A stretch of 64,000 bases of DNA from JADJGC01 sp964617645 (lineage in GTDB: Bacteria > Zixibacteria > MSB-5A5 > CAIYYT01): NCBI GenBank assembly GCA_964617645.1, contig CAZTYE010000001.1, positions 248,001 through 312,000 of the forward strand. Reading direction: 5' to 3'. Under the pieces are notes generated by a model that worked only from the letters and a program-made list of their open reading frames with translations, was not told the DNA's origin and made no database searches. Below, in pieces: positions 34,399 to 43,194 of the stretch. A program made the position numbers and the translations under genes. Within the stretch, counting starts at the first letter, position 1. Each line of letters begins with the position of its first letter.

Positions 34399-35585
34399 GA
34401 GATCGGCACCGTGAGCCGCACTTGCGTTCCGTCGCGCGAAGAATGGACTTCCATCCCGCCGCCGAGATGCATGAGCCGCTCGCGAATCGAGAACAAGCCG
34501 AATCCGCCATTCGTTTGTGCGCTGAGCAGCCGCGTGGTATCGAAGCCGCGGCCATCGTCCATCACGGCCACCTGCAACTTGTCGCTCCGGCGATTCAGCC
34601 GAACCGTCACGGCGGACGCCTCCGCGTGTTTGAGCGTGTTTGTCAGCAGTTCTTGCACGGACTTAAAAATGACAACTTCGATTTCATCGCGCAAGCGGCC
34701 AATGTCTTCCGGTGTGTCGACCGACACCGGCAGGTCGTGCTTGCTCGTGAATTGTTCACCAAGCCACTCGAGTGAGGCCGTCAGCCCCAGTTCGTGCAGA
34801 ATCGGCGGGCTGATCTCGAAGGTCAAGGAGCGCGTGTACTGGATCGTTTGGTTGAGGAGCTCAAGCACTTCGGCGGTCAGTCGCTTACGCGCGCCAGCGT
34901 CCGGCTCGCCGGCTAATCCGGCCACGCGCATCTTGAGAATCGCCAGCGTCTGGCCGATGTGATCGTGCAGATCGGCAGCGATTACGCGCCGCTCGCGGGC
35001 TTCGGTCAGCGAGAGTTCCGCCGCTAATTTGCGAAGTTGTTTCTGGTAAGCCTCGATTTCCGCTTGCGCTCGGCGGTACTCGGCGACCTGGTCCTCCAGC
35101 GCCGTGTTCATTGTGCGCAATTCCGCCGTGCGCGCCTGCACCTGCCGTTCAAGATCATCGTGCGAACGCTTGATCAGCTCGAGCGACCAACGATGTTCGA
35201 GATACATGCGCAGGATTTCCGCCAGCGAATTGATCAGCTCCGCTTCTTCCGCAAGAAACGGCCCTTGCGTCGCCGTCGGCCGCTCGTCGCGGTAGCAGAT
35301 CTCGATAGCGCCGGATTCGCCGTTCCGCGTCGTGAATGTCGCCAGTTGCATCCACGGCGTGGCGCGGAAATTCGGCGTGCGGACGTCGATCTTGCCGTAG
35401 CTGATGCGGGCGTCGGTGATCTCCGGGTATTGCCAGGCATCGGGCAAGAACGCGATCAATTCCTCAAATATCTCGGCCAGCGGGCGAGATTCGTCCTGCA
35501 AGACGCGCGCCGTATGATGCAACGCATCGAGCTCCTTAATCCGCTCGCCTAAGTCCTGGCGCAACCGCGAGACAAAATCGTGCAT
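34395..35585 (-). CDS. Sensor histidine kinase, HisKA_3 (NarX/DesK-like) type
   Basis: A 396-residue cytosolic kinase without a membrane span. Residues 1-130 look like a GAF-type sensor domain, 130-195 form a long coiled coil, then the dimerisation/phosphoacceptor helix 'RRVIAADLHDHIGQ' with His207, and a HATPase domain with 'ELLTNTLKHAEA' (N box) and 'DDGRGFD' (G box). The lack of membrane segments suggests that it senses an intracellular or diffusible signal. It is coupled to the response regulator by a 4-bp overlap. Confidence 0.94.
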   Translation of the reverse strand: MHDFVSRLRQDLGERIKELDALHHTARVLQDESRPLAEIFEELIAFLPDAWQYPEITDARISYGKIDVRTPNFRATPWMQLATFTTRNGESGAIEICYRDERPTATQGPFLAEEAELINSLAEILRMYLEHRWSLELIKRSHDDLERQVQARTAELRTMNTALEDQVAEYRRAQAEIEAYQKQLRKLAAELSLTEARERRVIAADLHDHIGQTLAILKMRVAGLAGEPDAGARKRLTAEVLELLNQTIQYTRSLTFEISPPILHELGLTASLEWLGEQFTSKHDLPVSVDTPEDIGRLRDEIEVVIFKSVQELLTNTLKHAEASAVTVRLNRRSDKLQVAVMDDGRGFDTTRLLSAQTNGGFGLFSIRERLMHLGGGMEVHSSRDGTQVRLTVPIS

Positions 35586-35620
35586 GGTTAGTTCAGGTCG
35601 AAGTCGTCAAGTATCGTCGC

Positions 35621-35651
35621 AAAGTAACGGGGCGTGGATTGCCACGCCCCG
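35621..35651 (-). terminator. Terminator-like hairpin after maeB
   Basis: A perfect 10-bp GC-rich stem (35628-35637 with 35642-35651, loop ATTG) followed on the minus strand by TTACTTTGC. It is 17 bp after the maeB stop and just before the histidine kinase operon start. Confidence 0.65.
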
Positions 35652-35668
35652 TCGGAAATGAAAATCGC

Positions 35669-37954
35669 TTAGACGCGCACTGCCGGTTCGTTGGCCGGCA
35701 TACTGACGGTCATGTGTCCGGCCTCTACGGTCGCCAGCGCCGCCATGACTACGATTTGATCGACGTCATTCGAACGATGCAGCGCGTGCACCGGCTTTTT
35801 CATGCCCATCAAGATCGGTCCAATCGGATCGGCGCCGCCCAGCTTGATCATCAGCTTGTAGGCGATATTTCCCGAATGCAAATCCGGGAAAATGAGAACA
35901 TTCGCCTGCTCTTGCAGCTTGCTGAACGGGAACGTCGGCTGCAGGATATTCGGATCGGTCGCCGTATCGGCCTGCATTTCGCCGTCGACAGTCATGTCCG
36001 GATAGTCACGATGCAGAATTTCGACCGCCTTCTGCACGGTCGCGACCTTCTTGTGCTTGACTGAGCCGAAGTTCGAAAACGACAAGAGCGCGATCTTGGG
36101 ATCCACGCCAAACCGTTTCGCCGTTTCGGAGCACATCAGCGTGATTTCCACGAGCTGCTCCGGCGTCGGATCGATATTTACAGTCGTGTCGCCGAAGAAG
36201 TAGAGTTTGTTTTTGATGATCAGAACGAACAAGCCGGCCACCGTCGAAAGGTCGTCGCGCTTGCCGATCACTTCCAGCGCCGGACGAATCGTCTCCGGAT
36301 AGTGCTGGCTGACACCGGCCAAGAAGCCATCCGCGTCTCCGACATGCACCATCATCGTGCCGAAATAGTTCGGATTGCGCAGAAGCAGGCGCGCGTCGTG
36401 CAGCGTCACACCCTTCTTGTGCCGCAAACGGAACAGCTCTTTGGCGTACTTTTCGTAATTCGGCGACGAATGCGGATGAACTATCTCGATACCCGTAAGG
36501 TCAATATCGTTTTCTGCCGCAACCTGCCGAACTTCCGACTCCTTGCCCAGCACGATCGGCTGCGCGAAACCTTCATGGTTGATAATCATCGCCGCGCGCA
36601 GGACTTTCGGCGATGTGCCTTCCGAAAACACGATCCGCTTCGGCGTGGTGCGGGCACGATCGATGATTGAGGAGCGAATTTCGCGGCCCAGACCGAGACG
36701 GTGTTCAAGCTCGTGCTTGTACTGATTGATATCCAGCTCGCGGCGCGCAACGCCGGAGTCCATCGCCGCTTGGGCCACGGCGGAAGCTTCCCAGATCAGC
36801 ACGCGGGGATCGAACGGCTTGGGAATGATATACTCGCGGCTGAATTTGAAACTGGAAACACCGTAGGCGCGCGCGACAGAGTCGGGCACGTCTTCCTTGG
36901 CCAGATTAGCGAGCGCTCTCACCGCGGCAATCTTCATCTGCTCGTTGATCGCTTTGGCATGGCAGTCCAGAGCGCCGCGGAAAATGAATGGGAAACCGAG
37001 CACATTGTTGACCTGATTCGGGTAATCGCTGCGGCCGGTCGCCATGATGATGTCCTTGCGCACCGAGATCGCATCCGGATAGGTGATTTCCGGATCGGGG
37101 TTGGCCATGGCGAAGATGATCGGATCCTTGGCCATACTCTTCACCATCTCCTTGGTGACCTGATCTTTCACCGACACGCCGACGAAAACGTCGGCGTCGA
37201 CCATGGCTTGATCGAGTGTGTGACGATCGGTCTTGCGAACGAACTGGGCTTTGTACTTGTTCCACTTGTCGCCGCGACCTTCGTACATCACGCCTTTGGA
37301 GTCGGCCATCAGCAGGTTTTCCGCTTTGACACCGAGCGATAGATACAGCTTCGCACAAGCGATTCCGGCGGCGCCGGCGCCGCTGAATACGACACGCACC
37401 TTGTCGATGTCCTTGCCGCAGAGTTCGAGCGCGTTAAGCAGCGCGGCAGCCGAAATGATCGCCGTGCCGTGCTGGTCGTCGTGAAACACAGGAATGCCGA
37501 GCGACTTGATCAAAGTCTCTTCGATTTCGAAGCATTCCGGTGCTTTGATATCTTCAAGGTTTATGCCCCCGAAGGTCGGTTCGAGAATCTGGCAGGTACG
37601 AATCACTTCCTGCGGATCGTGCGTGTTCAATTCGATATCGAAAACATCGATATCGGCAAAGCGTTTGAACAGCACGCCCTTGCCTTCCATCACCGGCTTG
37701 CCGGCCAATGCGCCGATATCACCAAGCCCGAGCACGGCGGTGCCGTTCGAGATCACCGCCACCAAATTGCCTTTGGCGGTGTAGAGGTAAGCATCCGAGG
37801 GGTTCTTCTCAATCGCCAAACAGGGCTGCGCCACACCGGGGGTGTAGGCCAGCGACAAATCACGCTGGGTGACACAGGGCTTGGTAGGAACAACTTCGAT
37901 CTTGCCCTTGCGACCCATCGAGTGATACTGTAGAGCTTCTTCGCGTTTAATCAC
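35669..37954 (-). CDS. maeB: NADP-malic enzyme with C-terminal phosphotransacetylase domain
   Basis: A 761-residue two-domain protein. Residues 1-430 are malic enzyme: 'SLAYTPGVAQPCLAI', 'FHDDQHGTAIISAAALLNAL' split at the metal site, and the NAD(P)-binding 'VFSGAGAAGIACAK'. Residues about 435-761 resemble phosphate acetyltransferase, which in MaeB acts as a regulatory acetyl-CoA-responsive domain. It converts malate to pyruvate with NADPH formation. The start is GTG with GGGAG upstream. Confidence 0.96.
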   Translation of the reverse strand: MIKREEALQYHSMGRKGKIEVVPTKPCVTQRDLSLAYTPGVAQPCLAIEKNPSDAYLYTAKGNLVAVISNGTAVLGLGDIGALAGKPVMEGKGVLFKRFADIDVFDIELNTHDPQEVIRTCQILEPTFGGINLEDIKAPECFEIEETLIKSLGIPVFHDDQHGTAIISAAALLNALELCGKDIDKVRVVFSGAGAAGIACAKLYLSLGVKAENLLMADSKGVMYEGRGDKWNKYKAQFVRKTDRHTLDQAMVDADVFVGVSVKDQVTKEMVKSMAKDPIIFAMANPDPEITYPDAISVRKDIIMATGRSDYPNQVNNVLGFPFIFRGALDCHAKAINEQMKIAAVRALANLAKEDVPDSVARAYGVSSFKFSREYIIPKPFDPRVLIWEASAVAQAAMDSGVARRELDINQYKHELEHRLGLGREIRSSIIDRARTTPKRIVFSEGTSPKVLRAAMIINHEGFAQPIVLGKESEVRQVAAENDIDLTGIEIVHPHSSPNYEKYAKELFRLRHKKGVTLHDARLLLRNPNYFGTMMVHVGDADGFLAGVSQHYPETIRPALEVIGKRDDLSTVAGLFVLIIKNKLYFFGDTTVNIDPTPEQLVEITLMCSETAKRFGVDPKIALLSFSNFGSVKHKKVATVQKAVEILHRDYPDMTVDGEMQADTATDPNILQPTFPFSKLQEQANVLIFPDLHSGNIAYKLMIKLGGADPIGPILMGMKKPVHALHRSNDVDQIVVMAALATVEAGHMTVSMPANEPAVRV

Positions 37955-38095
37955 AATTTCATCTCCCGTTTCGGGTTGTCACAGTCGAAGAATATAGCCA
38001 ATCCGATCCAGACAACCAAGAATTTTCGCGGTCTTCTCGCTCGAATATGTGCTTTTTTTCACAAGCGCACACGGTGGCTGTTCTCGCAAAAGTTC

Positions 38096-38123
38096 TTGTC
38101 TCAAAATCGCTTATTGCTATTTT
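38096..38123 (+). promoter_or_regulatory. Weak promoter candidate before the unknown 567-residue gene
   Basis: TTGTCT at 38096-38101 and TATTTT at 38118-38123 with a 16-bp spacer, in an AT-rich stretch of the 245-bp gap. Spacing is slightly short; low confidence. Confidence 0.3.
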
Positions 38124-38199
38124 AGACAAATGTCGCTCTGTCCGCATTGTGCCATTGCTTCTTTGGGGTGAAATTCTCATTCGATCGAGGACAGCATCC

Positions 38200-39903
38200 G
38201 TGTCGATTCGCAAGCAGATCAACCGATTGGCTGAGGTCAAAGCCAACTTTGGCCCCGATCCGATGCTCGAGAAGGGGTTATTACTTGAGCTTCTGGCGGT
38301 GGTCGAGATCACCGACCCACGTTTACTTTACTCGTATCACGAATCGCTTTGTTACCTTCGCGCTTTCGCCGACAGTCCCCGAATTCTCGAATTGGTCCGA
38401 TCCGAGCTGTACAGCTTCGAGCGGCGGGTCAGAACTTGCCGCCGCCTCGGCGGCAAACACGCCCGCGAGTTTCTCGACGACACCGGTATCGTCGGCACGA
38501 CGCTAAACCACAACTACGGCTACTATATGACCAAGTGGCTGCGTGATCAGTTTCCCGGCGCAACCGATATCGATTGGAAAGTTTATCGCAATTCCGGCAA
38601 CGACCCGATTATCGATCTTCTTCCCGTTCTGGTTGATTGGGCTGAAAATGACGCCATCGACGACCCATATCTGCCTTTGGAGACGATCATCAAAGCCGAC
38701 ATCGGTAAGCGCGAGGTCAATGTGCTCGAGTGGTTTGCCCGGGTCTTCGAGCGTTTGCCGGCGCAACCGTCGGTGAAACGCGTTCTCTACGACAACTTTG
38801 AGCTGCCGGTCAAAATCAAGGTCGGCCGCCATCGTTTCGCGCGAACACTCATCGAGACGGAATGTGACGACTACCACTTTCAAGTCGAGCCTTTGCGGAA
38901 AGTGTACCCGAATCTACTGGCGGAGGCTAAGCGACGAGACCTCAAGCCCAATCGATTGACTTTGGCGGACGCCGCGAAGATTATCGATCTAACCAAGTGC
39001 GTTCTGGTCATGCGCCACCGCGAACTCTGGCCGCTGACGTTCGCTAATCCGCTCGATGTCTGGGCAACGCCCATTGGACGCGGCACGACCATTTATATCA
39101 TCGGCATGCAGCCCGCTTGGCGCCTACCGATCGAGGCCGATTACGCCGCGCTAATCGTCCGCAACGGCATTCCGATCGGCTATGGTATCGGCGCGATGGC
39201 GCTGGAGCGGATCGAAATCGCGATCAACATTTTCGAGTCATTCCGGAGCAGCGAAGCGGCTTTCATCTTCGGCAAGTTCGCGCAGATTTTCCACCAGTTG
39301 TTCGGGTCGACGTATCTCGTGATCCGCCGCTATCAGGTTGGCTACAACAATGATGAAGGTCTTGAGTCGGGCGCCTACTGGTTCTACTACAAGCTCGGAT
39401 TCCGCAGCATCGACGGTGCGTTGCGTCAACTCGCCGAAGCGGAGGCTGAGAAGATCAGGGCTGATCGCAGCTATCGCACGCCACTCGCGATACTCAAGCA
39501 GCTCGCAGAATCGGACTTGTGTCTCAATCTTAAGTCACCGACCGACTTCTCACAACGCGATCTATCACTCGGTAACGTGGCGTTGGCACAAACGAAATTG
39601 GTCAGCGCCGAATTCGACGGTGACCGTGATCGCGCGAAGTCGGTTTTGGAACAACGGGCGCGTCAGTCTCTGGGGTTGCGGAGCATCGGGAATTGGACCC
39701 GCGACGAACAGATCTGGTTCAAGCGCTGGGCGCCGCTCGTATGCGTGTTGCCCGGAGCTTCATCATGGAACCCTGTCGAGCGCCGCTCGCTCATTGCTTT
39801 GATCAGGGCCAAGGCCGCTGCGCAGGAACAAAACTTTGTGCATCAGATGATTGCTCATCGGAAGCTCAATGCCGCTTTGCGGAAGCTCTCGGGTTCGGCT
39901 TAA
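38200..39903 (+). CDS. Unknown 567-residue protein with a GNAT-like C-terminal part
   Basis: A soluble protein without signal peptide or membrane spans that I cannot place in a named family. The N-terminal half is helical and charged; a middle part contains 'WATPIGRGTTIYIIGMQPAW' and 'VRNGIPIGYGIGAMAL', and 'RRYQVGYNNDEGLESGAYWF' followed by 'YYKLGFRSID' resembles the end of a GNAT fold (acyl-CoA site to 'YxKLGF'). The GTG at 38200 is chosen for GAGG 9 nt upstream; an ATG at 38047 would add 51 residues with no ribosome site. Codon use matches neighbours. It is a single gene. Confidence 0.6.
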   Translation: MSIRKQINRLAEVKANFGPDPMLEKGLLLELLAVVEITDPRLLYSYHESLCYLRAFADSPRILELVRSELYSFERRVRTCRRLGGKHAREFLDDTGIVGTTLNHNYGYYMTKWLRDQFPGATDIDWKVYRNSGNDPIIDLLPVLVDWAENDAIDDPYLPLETIIKADIGKREVNVLEWFARVFERLPAQPSVKRVLYDNFELPVKIKVGRHRFARTLIETECDDYHFQVEPLRKVYPNLLAEAKRRDLKPNRLTLADAAKIIDLTKCVLVMRHRELWPLTFANPLDVWATPIGRGTTIYIIGMQPAWRLPIEADYAALIVRNGIPIGYGIGAMALERIEIAINIFESFRSSEAAFIFGKFAQIFHQLFGSTYLVIRRYQVGYNNDEGLESGAYWFYYKLGFRSIDGALRQLAEAEAEKIRADRSYRTPLAILKQLAESDLCLNLKSPTDFSQRDLSLGNVALAQTKLVSAEFDGDRDRAKSVLEQRARQSLGLRSIGNWTRDEQIWFKRWAPLVCVLPGASSWNPVERRSLIALIRAKAAAQEQNFVHQMIAHRKLNAALRKLSGSA

Positions 39904-39931
39904 TCTGAAGTTTGCGCATTGACTTCGATAG

Positions 39932-39956
39932 AAAAGGCCGACGCTCAGCGCCGGCC
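39932..39956 (-). terminator. Terminator of the small dockerin gene
   Basis: Arms GGCCGACGC (39936-39944) and GCGCCGGCC (39948-39956), 8 of 9 paired, followed on the minus strand by TTTTC. It lies 30 nt after the dockerin stop, in the 83-bp gap to the convergent gene. Confidence 0.6.
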
Positions 39957-39986
39957 CTCGTATTTAACGGGTATCTTAAGACTACT

Positions 39987-40451
39987 CTAACAAGTTGGGG
40001 CCGGCCCGCCGGCGAAGATGTAGTTGATCAGATGGACGGCATCCGCGATGGAAATGCCGCCGCTGCCGTTGGCATCACCTTCACAGAGCGGATTCGGCGC
40101 AGCGCCGCCGGCGAAGATGTAGTTGATGATGTAGACCGCATCGGCAATCGAAAACGCGCCGCTGCCGTCGGCATCACCACAATTGCAGGTCGAGTGATTC
40201 TGCTGAAATCCTTGATTGAGGTTGTAGCTGGGCGAGCTTCCCCAGCCAGCCGCTGTCTGTCCGACTGTGGTCGAAAGCCGGTACGAGGCCGAGGTCCCGT
40301 TCGTTGTGCCACCGCCGGATACGACCTGCCACTTGATTTGTTCGCCGGCTTGCGGCGCCTGAGTCTCGCAATGTGCCTGCGGAACGAATGCGAACAATGA
40401 AAGCGCCGCCAGCAACACTGAGAGTGGAACGACTCGTCGAATTGTGCACAT
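39987..40451 (-). CDS. Small exported dockerin-repeat protein
   Basis: A 154-residue protein: signal peptide (hydrophobic 'VPLSVLLAALSLFAFV', residues 9-24), a short beta segment 'SYRLSTTVGQTAAGW' that recurs in exported FCB proteins, then two dockerin-like loops 'GDADGSGAFSIADAVYIINY' and 'GDANGSGGISIADAVHLINY', each followed by 'IFAGGxAPxP'. The start at 40451 fits GGGAG 7 nt upstream; two in-frame ATGs lie close upstream. It has no other domain, so it is almost a free-standing dockerin. Confidence 0.82.
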   Translation of the reverse strand: MCTIRRVVPLSVLLAALSLFAFVPQAHCETQAPQAGEQIKWQVVSGGGTTNGTSASYRLSTTVGQTAAGWGSSPSYNLNQGFQQNHSTCNCGDADGSGAFSIADAVYIINYIFAGGAAPNPLCEGDANGSGGISIADAVHLINYIFAGGPAPTC

Positions 40452-40519
40452 AACCATGCTCCCGATCATTGACGCCTGTTGAGCCAATCGCAAAGTGGAT
40501 AATTTATATCTATGACGCT

Positions 40520-40548
40520 AATATAGCCGCTATCGCCGCCCCGGTCAA
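40520..40548 (-). promoter_or_regulatory. Sigma70-type promoter of the small dockerin gene
   Basis: On the minus strand, TTGACC (40548-40543), a 17-bp spacer and TATATT (40525-40520). Transcription would start near 40513, leaving a leader of about 60 nt. The same 378-bp intergenic region (40452-40829) also holds the 34-nt conserved element and, near 40716-40750, TTGATC/TTGACT-type -35 boxes for the plus-strand gene without a good -10. Confidence 0.65.
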
Positions 40549-40623
40549 GGTTTTTCGACAGAGCCAGCCAAGAATTCACGGGGATTCACCGCCGTTTGCC
40601 GGCGACATTCAAGTCCCGTAGCA

Positions 40624-40657
40624 GGTTCTAACCGCGCCGAAGACACGGGAGAAACCC
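40624..40657 (+). promoter_or_regulatory. 34-nt conserved element, copy A
   Basis: This stretch matches 46126-46159 at 29 of 34 positions. It contains the short palindrome GGTT-NN-AACC, then CGCGCCGAAG and GGGAGAAA. Both copies lie upstream of genes for exported proteins on the same strand, 172 bp and 122 bp before the chosen starts. Flanks are less similar but both carry CGGCGA about 20-40 nt before. It may be a structured leader RNA or a DNA-binding site; it matches no riboswitch consensus I know. Confidence 0.45.
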
Positions 40658-40829
40658 AAGCAGACGGCATCTCGGCGCTCTTACGAAACGGATTACGTCC
40701 CCTCTTCGCTCCAATTTGATCTTGACTAATTGGTCGTTTTTTAATACGCTGCTGCTGCAAAGCAAGTCAATACGATTTTGATACAAGGATATTGGTTCTT
40801 TTCTTTCTGTCCTCAACCCCGGAGGGGTT

Positions 40830-43058
40830 ATGAAAGCAACGTTTCCATGCGGCTTGGCCTTGTGGCTGGGCATGTTTTTCGCGTCACTTTCTCCAACGGC
40901 AGCGGCGAGTGATCCCGGTCTCATCGGACACTGGAATTTCGAGGAGGGCGCCGGCAACATCGTCCATGACGCTACCCCTAATGCCAACCACGGCACGGCG
41001 AACGGAGCCTTCTCTTGGACAGCAGGAGTTGTCGGCAACGGAATTGAACTGAGCGGCGGTTCTATTGATTTCCCGGTACCGAGCAATCTGAGTCCGGCTA
41101 CAGCAATCACTCTGGAAGCTTGGTACAAGCCGGTTTCCTTCCATGGCACGGGCAACGATCCGATTTTTGATCGCGGTTTTACGTCCCACACCCTTCCGGC
41201 CTATCAATTTCACCTCGGCGTTTGCGGCGACCAATATACACCGCATCCGCTTCCGTTTAGTCGCGCACAGTTTCTCTTTTGGATTGCCGTGGGCAGTTCC
41301 CAAAGTGACATCCGCACGCCTGTCGATTTTTGGCAGCCCGGCGAATGGTATCACATCGTTGGCACCTACGACGGCGCCATGCAGAAACTCTATGTTAACG
41401 GCGTGCTGATCACGCAGAAGCCGCTGACGGGGATGATACCGGACTTTGCCAACACGATGCACTTCGGCGGCTTTTCTAATCTGCCGTACAAGCTTCCCGG
41501 TACCCTCGATGAATTGCGCATTTACGAGCGCGCTCTCACGGAATCGGAGATTCTCGCGCATTATCATCTGGTCTATCCCCAATTTGTGCCGCTGATCGTC
41601 CGCATCGAGAAGACGCACGACTCGTTTTCCGGTTCCTACGAAGAAGTTTCGATTCAGAAAATGCTCGGCGCCGAGCAGATCGGGGGATTCGATTTCCTGC
41701 TGGCCTACGACCCGACCGGGTTGTCGTTCGTCAACGCCCAGTTGGGGGATGATCTTGGTCCCGCCGGTTGTGGCTGGGAATACTTCACCTATCGTCACGG
41801 CGCTCAGGGCAACTGCGGTGGCCCTTGTCCAAGCGGCCTCCTGCGCGTTGTCGCACTGGCCGACGCCAATAATGGCGCCAATCATCCCGACTGTTTTCTC
41901 GTTCCCGACGAAGGTGAACTGGTACGGCTACGTTTCTTCGTGACTAACAACCGCCTGTTCGAGTGCCAATACCTGCCAATTCGCTTTGTCTGGATTGATT
42001 GCGGAGACAATGCGATCTCCAACACAGGCGGTGACACGCTCTTTATTTCCGACAAGGTCTTTGAATTTCAAAATTCGAACCCCAATCTCGATCCATCCTA
42101 CGAGATCACGGATCTTGATTGCGCCATGACTCCGCACTATGGCGGCGCCTGTGCCGAGTGCGATACCTCGCTCAAGTATGAGCCGCTTCGCGCTATCTAC
42201 TTTTGGAATGGCGGCGTCGATGTCGTCTGCGCCGATTCGATCGACGCTCGCGGCGACGTCAATCTCAATGGTATCGCCAACGAAATCGCGGATGCCGTTC
42301 TTTACACCAACTATTTCCTCTTCGGTCTCAGCGCGCTCGATCCCAACGCTACCTATCGCGAGGCGCAAATTGCGGCCTCGGACATCAACGCCGACGGCGT
42401 GCCGCTCAGTGTCGGCGATCTCGTTTATCTGCTCCGGATTATTGTTGGCGATGCGCTCGCTTTCCCGAAACTGGCGCCGTTTGCCAACGATGTGACCGTT
42501 TCCTATGACGGCACGCTCACCACGACCGCAGCCGTCGACGTCGGCGCGTTGGTTGCGACGTTTCGCGCAACAGGTGAGTGCCGGATCTCGGAATTGGCGG
42601 CGATGTCCGTCCTCAGCCATAGCAGCGACGGCGTCCTAAGAGTGCTCGTTTACTCCGGGCTGGAAAATCCACAGCGACGCATCGCTGCCGGAGTCAACGA
42701 GTTGTTCTCCGTGATCGGCGATGCTGAGCTGGTCGCCGTCGAAGCGGCTGATTATGATGGCAATTTGCTTAACGTTACTCTCAACAAGGCGGTACGACCA
42801 CAGGCGTTTGAGTTGCTGCAGAATGTGCCGAACCCCTTCAACCCCAGCACCCGGATCGCCGTGCGTTTGCCGGCGGCATCCGACTGGCGCATCGATATTT
42901 TCAACATCGCCGGTCAGGTCGTTGAATCGTTTGCGGGTCGGGGGGATGAAGCGATCAACGTCGAATGGAACGCTGCCGGGCAATCGAGCGGCGTATATTT
43001 CTATCGCGTTACCGCCGGTGAATTCGCAGCGACCAAGAAGATGTTGTTGCTGAAGTAG
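40830..43058 (+). CDS. Exported LamG/dockerin protein with T9SS type A sorting domain
   Basis: A 742-residue multidomain protein. After a signal peptide (residues 4-26) comes a LamG/concanavalin-like domain (about 30-245; 'LIGHWNFEEGAGNIVHDAT', 'WYHIVGTYDG'), then a cohesin-like beta domain (about 250-440; 'GGFDFLLAYDPTGLSFV'), a dockerin-like calcium segment (about 465-545; 'ASDINADGVPLSVGDLVYLL') and a C-terminal sorting domain 'NVPNPFNPSTRIAVRLP' ending 'SSGVYFYRVTAG'. The last is the Por_Secre_tail signature for type IX secretion and surface attachment. Good ribosome site (CGGAGG). Confidence 0.88.
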   Translation: MKATFPCGLALWLGMFFASLSPTAAASDPGLIGHWNFEEGAGNIVHDATPNANHGTANGAFSWTAGVVGNGIELSGGSIDFPVPSNLSPATAITLEAWYKPVSFHGTGNDPIFDRGFTSHTLPAYQFHLGVCGDQYTPHPLPFSRAQFLFWIAVGSSQSDIRTPVDFWQPGEWYHIVGTYDGAMQKLYVNGVLITQKPLTGMIPDFANTMHFGGFSNLPYKLPGTLDELRIYERALTESEILAHYHLVYPQFVPLIVRIEKTHDSFSGSYEEVSIQKMLGAEQIGGFDFLLAYDPTGLSFVNAQLGDDLGPAGCGWEYFTYRHGAQGNCGGPCPSGLLRVVALADANNGANHPDCFLVPDEGELVRLRFFVTNNRLFECQYLPIRFVWIDCGDNAISNTGGDTLFISDKVFEFQNSNPNLDPSYEITDLDCAMTPHYGGACAECDTSLKYEPLRAIYFWNGGVDVVCADSIDARGDVNLNGIANEIADAVLYTNYFLFGLSALDPNATYREAQIAASDINADGVPLSVGDLVYLLRIIVGDALAFPKLAPFANDVTVSYDGTLTTTAAVDVGALVATFRATGECRISELAAMSVLSHSSDGVLRVLVYSGLENPQRRIAAGVNELFSVIGDAELVAVEAADYDGNLLNVTLNKAVRPQAFELLQNVPNPFNPSTRIAVRLPAASDWRIDIFNIAGQVVESFAGRGDEAINVEWNAAGQSSGVYFYRVTAGEFAATKKMLLLK

Positions 43059-43138
43059 AAGTCCGGCCGGTTACAGACTACAAGGATAACGCCGATTTCT
43101 CCATAGTTTCGTCAGTTCTTAGGCACACGAAAAGTCTA

Positions 43139-43174
43139 CAGCCGGGAGTCTGATCGACTCCCGGCTGTTTTTTT
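43139..43174 (+). terminator. Strong rho-independent terminator
   Basis: A perfect 12-bp stem (43139-43150 with 43156-43167, loop TGATC) followed by seven T. It lies 80 bp after the T9SS gene and 20 bp before the end of the convergent dockerin gene. Confidence 0.92.
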
Positions 43175-43194
43175 GCGCTAAAGCGCGAATTGGA

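Noticed and set aside
40552..40700. Possible known riboswitch (c-di-GMP, cobalamin, TPP) in the region of the 34-nt element
   Set aside because: I compared by memory with their conserved cores and found no convincing match; kept only as an unclassified conserved element.
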